DNA of 64,000 bases from Saprospiraceae bacterium (GTDB lineage: Bacteria; Bacteroidota; Bacteroidia; Chitinophagales; Saprospiraceae). Each line of letters starts with the position of its first letter. Within the stretch, counting starts at the first letter, position 1. Positions 52,007-62,291 of the stretch are shown here, piece after piece. A model generated the notes under the pieces. It saw nothing but the letters and a program-made list of their open reading frames with translations. It ran no database searches and was not told the origin of the DNA. The stretch is taken from contig JAEUUT010000109.1 of the NCBI GenBank assembly GCA_016787415.1, positions 1 to 64,000 on the forward strand. Reading direction: 5' to 3'. A program made the position numbers and the translations under genes.

Positions 52007-54322
52007 CTATTCTACCCTGCTCACCCCCGTCACCCAATGAAACTCCCTCAACGCAATGATAGCGCGTTGCAACTGGTCGGTATTGGCTACAATCAGCGAG
52101 ATGCGGCCTTCGAAATAGCCACCTTCGCCACTGATAGAAAACTGGCGAATATTGATGCCCATGTCGGCGATGCGGTTGGTAAGGCGATTGATAACGCCAG
52201 GGCCGTCGTCGATGCCGGTAACAACAATTTCTGCGAGAAAATCCGATTTTACGGTATTGCCCCACCATGCTTTCAGGATGCGGTGGCCGTAGTTGGCCAG
52301 CAGGTTGTCGGCGTTCGGGCAACTGGATCGGTGAATTTTGACGCCGCCTTGCACCAGTACGAAACCAAAAATATCGTCTCCCTGAACTGGGTTGCAACAG
52401 TTGGCAAAACTGTACTGGTAATAATTGCCCGGCTCGTCGTTGATAATTACCTCGGGTTTGCCCGGCGACTTGGAGCGTACCGGCGAATCAGACACCTGTT
52501 CGGGCGCTTCCGGTTCCGTTTTGGCCACTACTTTTTGTACTAATGTGGTTCCTTCGGTACGGAATTTTCGGCCCAGGCCTGTGAGATTCACCTGCTCCAG
52601 ATAAATAGCGCTCAGAAATTCCAGTCGGTTGGGATAGCCATAGTATTTGGCCAGCATGTCGGCATTGGCCTCTACCGATACTTTGAGTGCATTGAGTTTG
52701 CGGGTCAGTATTTCCTTGCCGTATTCTGCCTGCATGCGTTTTTCCTCCTTGAGCGCCACGCGGATGCGATTGCGGGCTTTGGAGGTGGTGACGTGTTTCA
52801 GCCAGTCTTCGCTGGGCTTCTGGTTTTTATCGGTAATGATCTCGATCTGGTCGCCATTTTTCAGGCGATAGTGAATCGAAACGGGCAGGTTGTTCACCTT
52901 GGCCGTACGGCAGGCACAACCCACGTCGGAGTGAATGCTGAAAGCGAAATCGAGAATGGTAGCGCCTTCGGGCATGATGCGCATTTCCCCTTTGGGCGTG
53001 AATACATGCACCTCATCAGTAAAAAGATTACTTTGTACATCCGCCAGGAGTTCGACGGCACTGCCAGAGTTGTGGTTTTCCAGCGTTTCGCGTACCTGGC
53101 TTAGCCAGTTGTCGAAAGTATTGGCCTTGTTGGCAATGCTTTTTACGCCCTTGTATTTCCAGTGCGCTGCAAAACCGCGTTCGGCGATTTCATCCATACG
53201 TTCGGAACGAATCTGTACCTCCACGAAGCGGCCTTCGGGGCCAGCCACCGTGGTATGCAGCGACTCGTACCCGTTGGCTTTCGGGTTGGTAATCCAGTCT
53301 TTCAGGCGTTCGGGGACCGGCTTGTAGTGGTCGGTCACGATGGAATACACCTGCCAGCAGGCAAACTTTTCCTGTTCCGGTGGCACTTCGACGATGATTC
53401 GGAGCGCAAACAGGTCGTAAATATCTTCGAAGCGGACGTTTTTGTTTTTGATTTTGTTCCAGATGGAATAGATGCTTTTAGGCCGGCCGGTGATACGGAT
53501 TTTGAAATCCATCTCTTCCAGCGAGTGGAGGAGCGGCGACATAAACGCATCGATGTATTTCTGACGGGAGCGTTTGGTATCGGCTAATTTGGCTGCAATT
53601 TCCTGATAAACTTCCGGCTGCGTAATTTTCAGGCAGGTATCCTGCAACTCGGTTTTGATGGCATTGAGGCCAAGCCGATGCGCCAGCGGCGTATAGATGT
53701 AACTGGTTTCTGCTGCGATTTTGAGTTGCTTGTGGTAGGGCATGCTCTTGATTGTGCGCAGGTTATGGAGCCTGTCGGCCATTTTGATGAGCACCACACG
53801 CACGTCGAACAGCATGGCTTTCAGAACTTTGCTCAGGTTTTCGGCTTGTGGGCTTTCCTTGTCGTGCAGGCCGTCGAGTTTGGTCAGGCCGTCTACAATC
53901 CGGGCAATGCGATCGCCGAATTTCTTTTTGATGTCGATGGCTTCCACATCGGTATCCTCCACCACGTCGTGCAGTAAGGCGCAGATGACGGCAGTAGCAC
54001 CCAGCCCGATTTCTTCCACACAGATACGAGCCACCTCAATGGGGTGCATGATGTAGGGTTCGCCGGCTTTGCGGCGTTGTCCGTGGTGTGCCTCCGCAGC
54101 CAGTTCGAAAGCGGCGCGAATATCCTCACGGTCTTTCTGACTGAGGTCGGTTTTGATAGATTTGAGCAGGTTGCGGTATGCGCGCTGAATCAGTACCTTG
54201 TCTTCCTCAGACCCGGGAATAATGGCGTCGAAATACTCGTATCCTGCACCCTCCTGCTCCGACAACTGGGGAGAAAGATCTGTTACTTCTTCTACGATCG
54301 TTACTAAATTTACCTGCTCCAT
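52007..54322 (-). CDS. bifunctional (p)ppGpp synthetase/hydrolase (RelA/SpoT)
   Basis: The 771-residue protein has all Rsh domains. The HD hydrolase (about 70-215) contains HHGQRRKAGEPYIMHP and ALLHDVVEDTD. The synthetase (about 270-390) includes GRPKSIYSIWNKI, and YESLHTTVAGPEGRFVEVQIR further on. A TGS domain (VHVFTPKGEMRIMPEGATIL) and a C-terminal ACT domain (about 690-771, DGPGVINRLTNRIADMGIN) follow. The intact HD residues indicate both hydrolysis and synthesis of the alarmone. It is probably the only long Rsh of the genome region. The start ATG at 54322 is clear. The stop lies beside a heptamer palindrome. Confidence 0.96.
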   Translation of the reverse strand: MEQVNLVTIVEEVTDLSPQLSEQEGAGYEYFDAIIPGSEEDKVLIQRAYRNLLKSIKTDLSQKDREDIRAAFELAAEAHHGQRRKAGEPYIMHPIEVARICVEEIGLGATAVICALLHDVVEDTDVEAIDIKKKFGDRIARIVDGLTKLDGLHDKESPQAENLSKVLKAMLFDVRVVLIKMADRLHNLRTIKSMPYHKQLKIAAETSYIYTPLAHRLGLNAIKTELQDTCLKITQPEVYQEIAAKLADTKRSRQKYIDAFMSPLLHSLEEMDFKIRITGRPKSIYSIWNKIKNKNVRFEDIYDLFALRIIVEVPPEQEKFACWQVYSIVTDHYKPVPERLKDWITNPKANGYESLHTTVAGPEGRFVEVQIRSERMDEIAERGFAAHWKYKGVKSIANKANTFDNWLSQVRETLENHNSGSAVELLADVQSNLFTDEVHVFTPKGEMRIMPEGATILDFAFSIHSDVGCACRTAKVNNLPVSIHYRLKNGDQIEIITDKNQKPSEDWLKHVTTSKARNRIRVALKEEKRMQAEYGKEILTRKLNALKVSVEANADMLAKYYGYPNRLEFLSAIYLEQVNLTGLGRKFRTEGTTLVQKVVAKTEPEAPEQVSDSPVRSKSPGKPEVIINDEPGNYYQYSFANCCNPVQGDDIFGFVLVQGGVKIHRSSCPNADNLLANYGHRILKAWWGNTVKSDFLAEIVVTGIDDGPGVINRLTNRIADMGINIRQFSISGEGGYFEGRISLIVANTDQLQRAIIALREFHWVTGVSRVE

Positions 54323-54611
54323 AGTACCCTGCTTGTGATTTATGGTGGTCTGTCCTACAAAATTAGTTCAAACAAATGGATGCGACAATCCGTTTAGCGC
54401 TTGTTAACTGTTTTTCTCCTACAAAAAGGCTTTGAATTTCCACAAAAGGACTTACTTTTGCGCTCCTTTTTGAAAGGAATATTTCAAATGAAATTTTGTT
54501 TGGGTTTGTCTTACAGACGTCAAATTACCTGCCAAAATCACACAATTGAAAGTTTTTTTTTCAGGTGTACGGTATTTGCCTCCGTATATCTGTTCTTTTG
54601 AAAAGATACCT
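54323..54611. other. intergenic region between relA/spoT and tRNA-Leu
   Basis: No gene is seen in this 289-bp region between divergent transcripts. It is A+T-rich, with a TTTTTTTT run (about 54551-54558) and several TTTG motifs. It should hold the promoters of both transcripts, but no exact TTG-N19-21-TAnnTTTG pair is recognisable. Confidence 0.4.
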
Positions 54612-54693
54612 GCGGGCGTGGCGAAATTGGTAGACGTACCAGACTTAGGATCTGGCGCCGCGAGGCATGGGGGTTCGAGTCCCTCCGCCCGCA
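54612..54693 (+). tRNA. tRNA-Leu (TAG)
   Basis: This class II tRNA has a perfect 7-bp acceptor stem (54612-54618 with 54686-54692), an anticodon stem CCAGA/TCTGG with loop CTTAGGA giving anticodon TAG, a long variable arm, and a T arm GGGGGTTCGAGTCCCTC. The discriminator is A54693 followed by CC; a full CCA is not encoded. It is followed 10 nt later by a long heptamer palindrome, which could help to end transcription. Confidence 0.95.
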
Positions 54694-54703
54694 CCCCATT
54701 TTA

Positions 54704-54846
54704 GAGTGTGAGAGGTGAGAAGTGAGAGGTGAGAATTCGTAGAGTGTACCGCTCCGCTTATTGATTTTTAGAGCGGAGCGGTACACTCTACGAATTCTCA
54801 CCTCTCACTTCTCGCCTCTCACCTCTACTCACACTCTCACTCTTTA
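54704..54846. repeat. long inverted repeat with GTGAGAG heptamers between tRNA-Leu and tig
   Basis: The 49-bp stem (54710-54758 with 54772-54820) has one mismatch. The outer part is heptamers (GAGAGGTGAGAAGTGAGAGG) and the inner part is the core ATTCGTAGAGTGTACCGCTCC. The loop is 13 nt. The right flank goes on with CTCACACTCTCAC to 7 nt before the trigger-factor start codon. Confidence 0.93.
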
Positions 54847-54852
54847 GAAAAT

Positions 54853-56268
54853 ATGGTTGTCCGCCAAGACATCGACAACACTTCCGCCATTGTAACCGTC
54901 ACCGTTACGCGCGATGAATTAAAACCGAAACTCGATACCGAACTCAAACGCTACCGCCAGCGCGCACCCATAAAGGGCTTCCGCCAGGGTCAGGCGCCGA
55001 TGGATTTCGTGAAAAAACTATACGGCCCGGCCATTTTTGGCGATGTGCTCAATGACCTGCTGGCTACAAAATTATACGACTACCTGCGCGAAAGCAAACT
55101 CGACGTACTGGGCCAACCCCTTCCGGTAGCCGACCAGCATCAGTACTCTTTCAAAGTCAGCAATCCTGACCCTGAATATACGGTAAAATACGAGGTCGGG
55201 TTTGTGGCGCCCTTCGAAATGAAAGGGCTGGATAAAAGTGAAAAATTCGAGCGCATTACCGTTTCGAACCTCGACGAACTGGCTGCTGACGACCTTAACT
55301 ATGCCCGCAAACGCATGGGCAAACGCAGCAACCCGGAAAACGATATTCAGGAAAATGACATCGTTCGCATCGCAGCACAAGAACTCGACGGCGACGCAGT
55401 AAAAGCAGGTGGCTGGGAAACGACCATTACAGTTCACCTGAAAAGCATGTCCGAAGGGCCCCTGAAAACGCAACTGCTGTCCATGAAAAAAGGCGACACC
55501 CTGCGTTTCAATGCCCGCGACATCGAAAACCAGGAAAAGGAAGAATCTTATCGCAAATACATCCTTAACCTCCCCGACGACGACAACCGTATTGTAGGCG
55601 ACCACTTCGAAGGCGCCATCGAGGAAGTAAGCCGCGTAGAAGATGCCGAACTCAACGAAGAGTTTTACCAGGGTTACTTCGGCGGCGGCATTAGCAATGA
55701 AGGCGACGCCATCGAACAACTCAAAAAAGGTATTTCTCAATTCTACGATGTGCGTTCAAATGCCCTGCTGATGCGCTCTTTCCAGGAACGCCTGATGCAA
55801 CTCAACCAGCCGGAATTGCCCGATACCTTCCTGAAACGCTGGCTGACGCTTACCAATGAGGGCAAACTCAGCGAAGCACAAATCGAACAGGAATACCCAG
55901 CCTTTGCCGACAACCTGCGCTGGACCATGGTGCGCGACAAAATCAAGGAACTCTTCAGCCTCGAAGTAACCGATGAAGACATGTATCAGGAATATGCCAA
56001 ACGCGTGCGCAATTACTTCCAGGCCGATCTGCCAGAGAATGTGATCGACAGCACCGTTCAGAGTCTGATGAAAAACGACAAAGACGCAGAAAGCACCCGC
56101 CGCGACCTCGAAACCGACAAAATATTCGAGGCCATCCGCAGTCAGGTGAGCATTTCCGACCGCGCTGTGCCTTCCGATGAATTCCACAAAATCCTGGATG
56201 AGGTAACTAAAAAGGCTGACGTTGAACAACAGGAAAGCGCCGCTCTGGATGCTTCCTTAGCAGAATAA
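54853..56268 (+). CDS. tig: trigger factor (ribosome-associated chaperone)
   Basis: The 471-residue protein has the trigger-factor N-terminal domain with the ribosome-binding signature, here PIKGFRQGQAPMDFV in place of GFRxGKxP. A middle region (about 150-245) stands where the FKBP-like domain is expected; it lacks a clear PPIase motif, as is common in Bacteroidota. A long helical C-terminal domain (LNEEFYQGYFGGGISNEGD and onward) ends in acidic and Gln-rich residues. It binds nascent chains at the ribosome exit. The start follows a palindromic array directly, and no Shine-Dalgarno site is seen. A strong terminator follows. Confidence 0.93.
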   Translation: MVVRQDIDNTSAIVTVTVTRDELKPKLDTELKRYRQRAPIKGFRQGQAPMDFVKKLYGPAIFGDVLNDLLATKLYDYLRESKLDVLGQPLPVADQHQYSFKVSNPDPEYTVKYEVGFVAPFEMKGLDKSEKFERITVSNLDELAADDLNYARKRMGKRSNPENDIQENDIVRIAAQELDGDAVKAGGWETTITVHLKSMSEGPLKTQLLSMKKGDTLRFNARDIENQEKEESYRKYILNLPDDDNRIVGDHFEGAIEEVSRVEDAELNEEFYQGYFGGGISNEGDAIEQLKKGISQFYDVRSNALLMRSFQERLMQLNQPELPDTFLKRWLTLTNEGKLSEAQIEQEYPAFADNLRWTMVRDKIKELFSLEVTDEDMYQEYAKRVRNYFQADLPENVIDSTVQSLMKNDKDAESTRRDLETDKIFEAIRSQVSISDRAVPSDEFHKILDEVTKKADVEQQESAALDASLAE

Positions 56269-56296
56269 TTTACGCCCACAAAGCGTACAACCAACT

Positions 56297-56338
56297 TCCC
56301 GGATATGCACTTGACAGGTGCGTATCCGGGATTTTTTT
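56297..56338 (+). terminator. intrinsic terminator after tig
   Basis: A 14-bp stem (56297-56310 with 56318-56331, one U-G pair) with a 7-nt loop is followed by seven T. It begins 28 nt after the stop codon. Confidence 0.9.
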
Positions 56339-56491
56339 ACAGGGTACATCCATGTCTCCACAGCCTTATTTAAGTCCCCTTGCAAACACCTTTGTTAATA
56401 CACGAAAAATACATTTTAAGTGCTTGAAAATCAACGGTTTAAAACAAGTTTTTTCTTGAACAATTTCTACCCTTAAATCGTTTAGTTTGTG

Positions 56492-56499
56492 TAAATTTG
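56492..56499 (+). promoter_or_regulatory. Bacteroidota-type -7 element for gyrB
   Basis: TAAATTTG matches TAnnTTTG exactly and lies 70 bp before the gyrB ATG. No TTG box is seen at the standard distance. Confidence 0.5.
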
Positions 56500-56555
56500 C
56501 ACACCCCAAACCAGCCCATTACTCCTGCGTTCTGACAACAAAAAAATCAAGCCTG

Positions 56556-58548
<1,993 letters not shown>

Positions 58549-58549
58549 G

Positions 58550-58590
58550 AGGGATTGTCTTTTTTAAAACATGAGACATCCCTAATTTTT
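58550..58590 (+). terminator. probable terminator after gyrB
   Basis: An imperfect stem (58550-58560 with 58574-58583, one bulged base) is followed by a T run at 58586-58590. It lies 2 nt after the stop codon. Confidence 0.55.
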
Positions 58591-58636
58591 CGGCCCGAAA
58601 CTGATTGATTAGGTTGATTTCAGTAGCGTTATTCCT

Positions 58637-58778
58637 GTAGAGTAATTTCCCGCAGATATCGCAGAATACACGCAGATTTTCGCAGAACGTAGCGTACACA
58701 AATATTCAGTAAAAGGTGTACTCTACGTTCTGCGAAAATCTGCGTGTATTCTGCGATATCTGCGGGAAATTACTCTAC
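58637..58778. repeat. 63-bp-stem inverted repeat with CGCAGA units between convergent genes
   Basis: Positions 58637-58699 and 58716-58778 are complementary at 62 of 63 bases, with a 16-nt loop. The outer part starts GTAGAGTAATTTCCCGCAG, the middle is CGCAGA-containing units of about 10-12 bp, and the inner part is the core CGTAGAGTACAC (with one change in the left arm). It is the longest stem in the window. The 302-bp gap holds only this element and the two terminators. Confidence 0.95.
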
Positions 58779-58791
58779 GGGAAATAGCCAC

Positions 58792-58832
58792 AAAAAAAAT
58801 CCCGAATCCTGGCCTTGACCAAAATTCGGGAT
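58792..58832 (-). terminator. intrinsic terminator of the GNAT gene
   Basis: On the minus strand, a 9-bp stem (58824-58832 with 58799-58807) is followed by a run of eight T (complement of 58792-58799). It begins 18 nt after the stop codon. Confidence 0.8.
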
Positions 58833-58850
58833 GAGTCATATTATTTATTC

Positions 58851-59297
58851 CTACAAGAAAATTTTCCCGTTCCACCACTCCATTTCAATAATGGCGTCGT
58901 TTTTTCGGTAAAAATTCAGTGCCGGCTCATTCCAGTCGAGCACCTGCCATTTTACCAGTCGGCAGCCGCGACGGCGGCCTTCTTCCAGAAATGCATCGAA
59001 CAACAATTGCCCCGCACCGTAGCGGCGGCTGGCTTCCGTGACCACAAAATCGTCGAGGTATAACATCTTTCCTTTCCAGGAAGAATAGGCCATATAAAAC
59101 AGCGTCATTCCGATGATTTGGCCATCGAGTACAGCCACATGGCTTTCAAAAAGCCCGTTTCGAAAGTCTTCCGTGTATTCTTCCACTGTAGCAGCCACCG
59201 CTTCGGGGGCTTTTTCGTACACGGCCAATTCGTACATAAGGCCATGAATGGCAGGCAGGTCGGCTTCGGTGGCAGGGCGAATTAGAATGTCAGACAT
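58851..59297 (-). CDS. GNAT-family N-acetyltransferase (SSAT-like)
   Basis: The 148-residue protein has the GNAT fold with motif order IRPATEADLPAIHGLMYEL at the N terminus, LYLDDFVVTEASRRYGAG as motif A with a variant of the RxxGxG acetyl-CoA loop, and VLDWNEPALNFYRKNDA as motif B. The VVTEASRRYGAG and DWNEPALNFY blocks resemble diamine/spermidine acetyltransferases. The substrate is not certain; a polyamine or thialysine is possible. It stands alone, 1 kb from unrelated genes, with a palindromic heptamer element directly upstream in its leader and its own terminator downstream. Confidence 0.88.
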   Translation of the reverse strand: MSDILIRPATEADLPAIHGLMYELAVYEKAPEAVAATVEEYTEDFRNGLFESHVAVLDGQIIGMTLFYMAYSSWKGKMLYLDDFVVTEASRRYGAGQLLFDAFLEEGRRRGCRLVKWQVLDWNEPALNFYRKNDAIIEMEWWNGKIFL

Positions 59298-59304
59298 GCG
59301 TTTT

Positions 59305-59452
59305 GGTTATTCGTTATCAGTTATCAGTTATTAGTTATCAGGGGTGGTAGTGGAACTTGTGAACATATGTTCGGCTCCTTTTACATCCGGCCAAATATAC
59401 ATTCAAATGTTCCACTACCACCCCTGATAACTAATAACTGATAACTGATAAC
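59305..59452. repeat. 44-bp perfect inverted repeat with GTTATCA heptamers
   Basis: Positions 59313-59356 and 59409-59452 are exact complements. The outer part is GTTATCAGTTATCAG-type heptamers, and the inner part is GGGGTGGTAGTGGAAC, not the GTAGAGTACACC core. The 52-nt loop is unrelated to the others. The right arm ends one base before the stop of the M1 peptidase gene, and the left arm starts 8-16 nt before the GNAT start codon. Confidence 0.93.
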
Positions 59453-59453
59453 C

Positions 59454-62123
59454 TTATGGCTCGTCAAACATGCTATTGTAATACATTTTCAACGTAGCAT
59501 CCGTTTCCTTTTCCTTGATTTCATTGAGAATGCTGGTCATGGCTGTAGTCTGTTCCGAATTGTTCATTTGTCTGAAATGCATGCGCAAATCAACAATGGC
59601 TTTGGTAGAGGCAAAGCGTCGCCATTGGCTGGTGTTTTGATTCAGCGCAATAGCCTTGAGTTTGGCGGCGCCGGCGATCATCAATTCTGTGTCGCCGATA
59701 CCCACGAGGAATTTACGGTAGTTTTCAAAAAACGAAAACGCGCCCATGTAATCCACCTTATCCATTTTTTGCTCGAAAAACGGCAGGTTGGAACGGTCGG
59801 GGTTGGCGCCATACAGTTCGGTCAAAACCGGAATAATGGCTTCACTTTCATCATTTTGGAGCGATTTGGAAGCCGCTACGGCTGCCTGCGGGTCAAGTTT
59901 GGTCAGTGCGGAAAGCGCTGCACTAACAACGCTGTAAGCCTGGTCGGCGCCCAGTGATTTTTGTATCATGGGCACGTACTTTTTATCGCCGCTTTCACCC
60001 AGAATCTGGATGGCTGTCGCTTTTACGCCCGGTTCGGATTCTTTTTCGGCTATTTGCGCTACGGCAGCCAGTACGCTCGGTTTGGCAGGGTCTACATGTT
60101 GCAGGGCTTTCTGGCGGATTCCATAGAAACCGTCTTTGAGCGCTTCTTCAAACACCTGCGCAGCGAGGTCGGATTTATTATCTGCCAGTGCTTCGAGTGC
60201 CTCCCAGCGGGCCAGGAATTGCGGCACATGACGATACATATAAGCCCATTCTTCCGGCTTGTGGTTGTCGCGCTTTACAGCCAGCAATGCCCTGTCGGCA
60301 TCGGTATTAACCAGGGCCGGGCGCGTGGGCGCATCGAAGGTAAAAGTCTGATTGCGCTTGGTAAGGCGTATGGTCTGGTGGGTTACTTTTCCCGATGCAT
60401 CATAAATATCAACGTTCAAAGGCAGGTCGAAGATGCGTGGCACGTTTTCACCTTCCTGAATCTGGGAAATGGTCACCGTGGCTTTTTTAGTCGTTTCATC
60501 CCAGCCGTAATTGATATCCAGATTGGGATGGCCTGCGCTGAAAAACCACTGATTGAAGAACCAGTTGAGGTCTTGTCCGGTCACATCCTCAAAAGCGAGG
60601 CGCAATTCGTGGGCTTCCACATCGGTCAGTTCATTTTTCTTCAGGTAGCGTTGCAGGGCGGTGAAAAAGGCGTCGTCGCCCACCTGATTACGCAGCATAT
60701 GAAGAATAGCGCCGCCTTTATTATAGGAATGCGCATCAAACATCGACTCGCGGTCGTCGTATCCGAAGTGAATCAGGGGGTGACCGCCGCCGGCAGCGGA
60801 GAACACATATCCCTGGCGTTCCTGCATTTCATGGAAGTCGGCCTCGTCTTTTCCGTATTTGTGTTCGAGCCAGAGGTACTCGGAATAGTTGGCAAAACCT
60901 TCGTTGAGGGTCAGGTTGGACCAACTTTCGGTAGTAACGAGGTCGCCAAACCAGTGGTGGAACATTTCGTGGGCCACCACTTTTTCATTGGTGAGGTGGT
61001 CGTCGAGCAGTTCGCGTTTGTTTTTTTGCATGAACTCGCCAAAAATAACGGCGGTGGTATTTTCCATAGCGCCGCTAACGTAATCGCGCACGACCACCTG
61101 CGAAAATTTCGACCAGGGGTATTGATAGCCCAACTGGTTGGAGAAAAACTCCAGCATTTCTGTGGTGTACGGATAAATATCGCGGGCGTAGGCCTGGTAT
61201 TTTGGTTCAACATAGTAGTCGACATCGATGCCGCGCCACTTGTCTTTCACCACTGCATATTCGCCGATGGCCATCATAAACAGGTATGGCGCATGGGGTT
61301 TGTCCATTTTCCAGTAGTCGGTACGGGTGCCATTGGTATTCTTTTTGGACGATACCATGACGCCATTGGAAAGCGTCTTGTACTTATCTTCAACAGTGAT
61401 GTACATCTCCTGCGTGCAACGCTCATTGGGTTTGTCGATGGTCGGAAACCAGAAGGAGTTGCTTTCGGTTTCGCCCTGGGTCCAGATTTGGCGAGGCTTG
61501 TCTTTGTCGGCGCCATCGGCATTGATAAAGTAGAGGCCCTTATCCTGCGTAATGGCTGCGCTGCCGCCGATGCTGGTGCGTTCGTCTGGTTTGGCAGTGT
61601 ATTGAATAGCCACCTTGAATTCGTCGTTGCGGGTGTAAGTTTTCCCCAGGTCGATGGTCAGTTGGGCATTGTCGTATTTGTACTTCAACTGCTCTGTTTT
61701 TCCGACATAGGTGACGGAATGGATGTCAAAATTTTTGGCATCCAGGGTCAGTTTGTCGGTAGCATAAAACCAGGGGCGCAGGGTGAGGGTCGCGGTGGCA
61801 TTGGCGCGTTTTTTCTCCCAGTCGAACGAAATTTCGATTTTGGTATGAATCAGGTCGTGCTCGAATGTATGGGAGGGGTTATAGGGCGCCAGTGTGTCGG
61901 GGTTGGCCGCCGGTTCGGGTCTTACTTCTGCTTCGTCGAAAGCAGCGTATTCCACGGGTTCCTCTTCCGGTTCATCTCCCATGACGGGTTTCCCCATGGT
62001 ATCCCAAACGGCAGGTTCCTGTGCCGGCGTAGGCGTAGAGGCCATGTTGGTCCCCGATTTGGGCGTGCATGCCATGTAGAGAGAGAATGCGGCTACGAGG
62101 GCCGGCAAAAACAATGTTCGCAT
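59454..62123 (-). CDS. M1-family metallopeptidase lipoprotein
   Basis: The 889-residue protein has a lipoprotein signal with Cys19 (MRTLFLPALVAAFSLYMAC), a short disordered acidic linker, and the M1 aminopeptidase plan: an N-terminal beta domain, the exopeptidase motif SGAMENTTAVIF (a GAMEN variant), and a thermolysin-like site with H385, E386 and H389 (HEMFHHW) plus E408 in LNEGFAN. The C-terminal part, after about residue 600, holds HEAT-like repeats (QKALQHVDPAKPSVLAAVA). It should trim peptides in the periplasm or at the surface. It is divergent from the MscS gene. Confidence 0.93.
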   Translation of the reverse strand: MRTLFLPALVAAFSLYMACTPKSGTNMASTPTPAQEPAVWDTMGKPVMGDEPEEEPVEYAAFDEAEVRPEPAANPDTLAPYNPSHTFEHDLIHTKIEISFDWEKKRANATATLTLRPWFYATDKLTLDAKNFDIHSVTYVGKTEQLKYKYDNAQLTIDLGKTYTRNDEFKVAIQYTAKPDERTSIGGSAAITQDKGLYFINADGADKDKPRQIWTQGETESNSFWFPTIDKPNERCTQEMYITVEDKYKTLSNGVMVSSKKNTNGTRTDYWKMDKPHAPYLFMMAIGEYAVVKDKWRGIDVDYYVEPKYQAYARDIYPYTTEMLEFFSNQLGYQYPWSKFSQVVVRDYVSGAMENTTAVIFGEFMQKNKRELLDDHLTNEKVVAHEMFHHWFGDLVTTESWSNLTLNEGFANYSEYLWLEHKYGKDEADFHEMQERQGYVFSAAGGGHPLIHFGYDDRESMFDAHSYNKGGAILHMLRNQVGDDAFFTALQRYLKKNELTDVEAHELRLAFEDVTGQDLNWFFNQWFFSAGHPNLDINYGWDETTKKATVTISQIQEGENVPRIFDLPLNVDIYDASGKVTHQTIRLTKRNQTFTFDAPTRPALVNTDADRALLAVKRDNHKPEEWAYMYRHVPQFLARWEALEALADNKSDLAAQVFEEALKDGFYGIRQKALQHVDPAKPSVLAAVAQIAEKESEPGVKATAIQILGESGDKKYVPMIQKSLGADQAYSVVSAALSALTKLDPQAAVAASKSLQNDESEAIIPVLTELYGANPDRSNLPFFEQKMDKVDYMGAFSFFENYRKFLVGIGDTELMIAGAAKLKAIALNQNTSQWRRFASTKAIVDLRMHFRQMNNSEQTTAMTSILNEIKEKETDATLKMYYNSMFDEP

Positions 62124-62291
62124 TAAAAAGTGATTTGTGGAAATTACGATGTGGTTGGAAAATAACTGTGTCTGGGGTTAGATGAAATTTCAGGTGCAAA
62201 ATTCACATTTCAATTCCACCTTTTTAACAACTTTGCGACGTTTTCGGCCAAAAGCCGGAATTTTTATGTCATCAACTGTAAATAAACGCTC

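Noticed and set aside
59961..62126. Long plus-strand frame (721 codons) opposite the M1 peptidase gene
   Set aside because: It mirrors the M1 gene exactly, has no recognisable domains and low-complexity Val/Phe/Gly-rich translation typical of an antisense shadow in a G+C-balanced gene.
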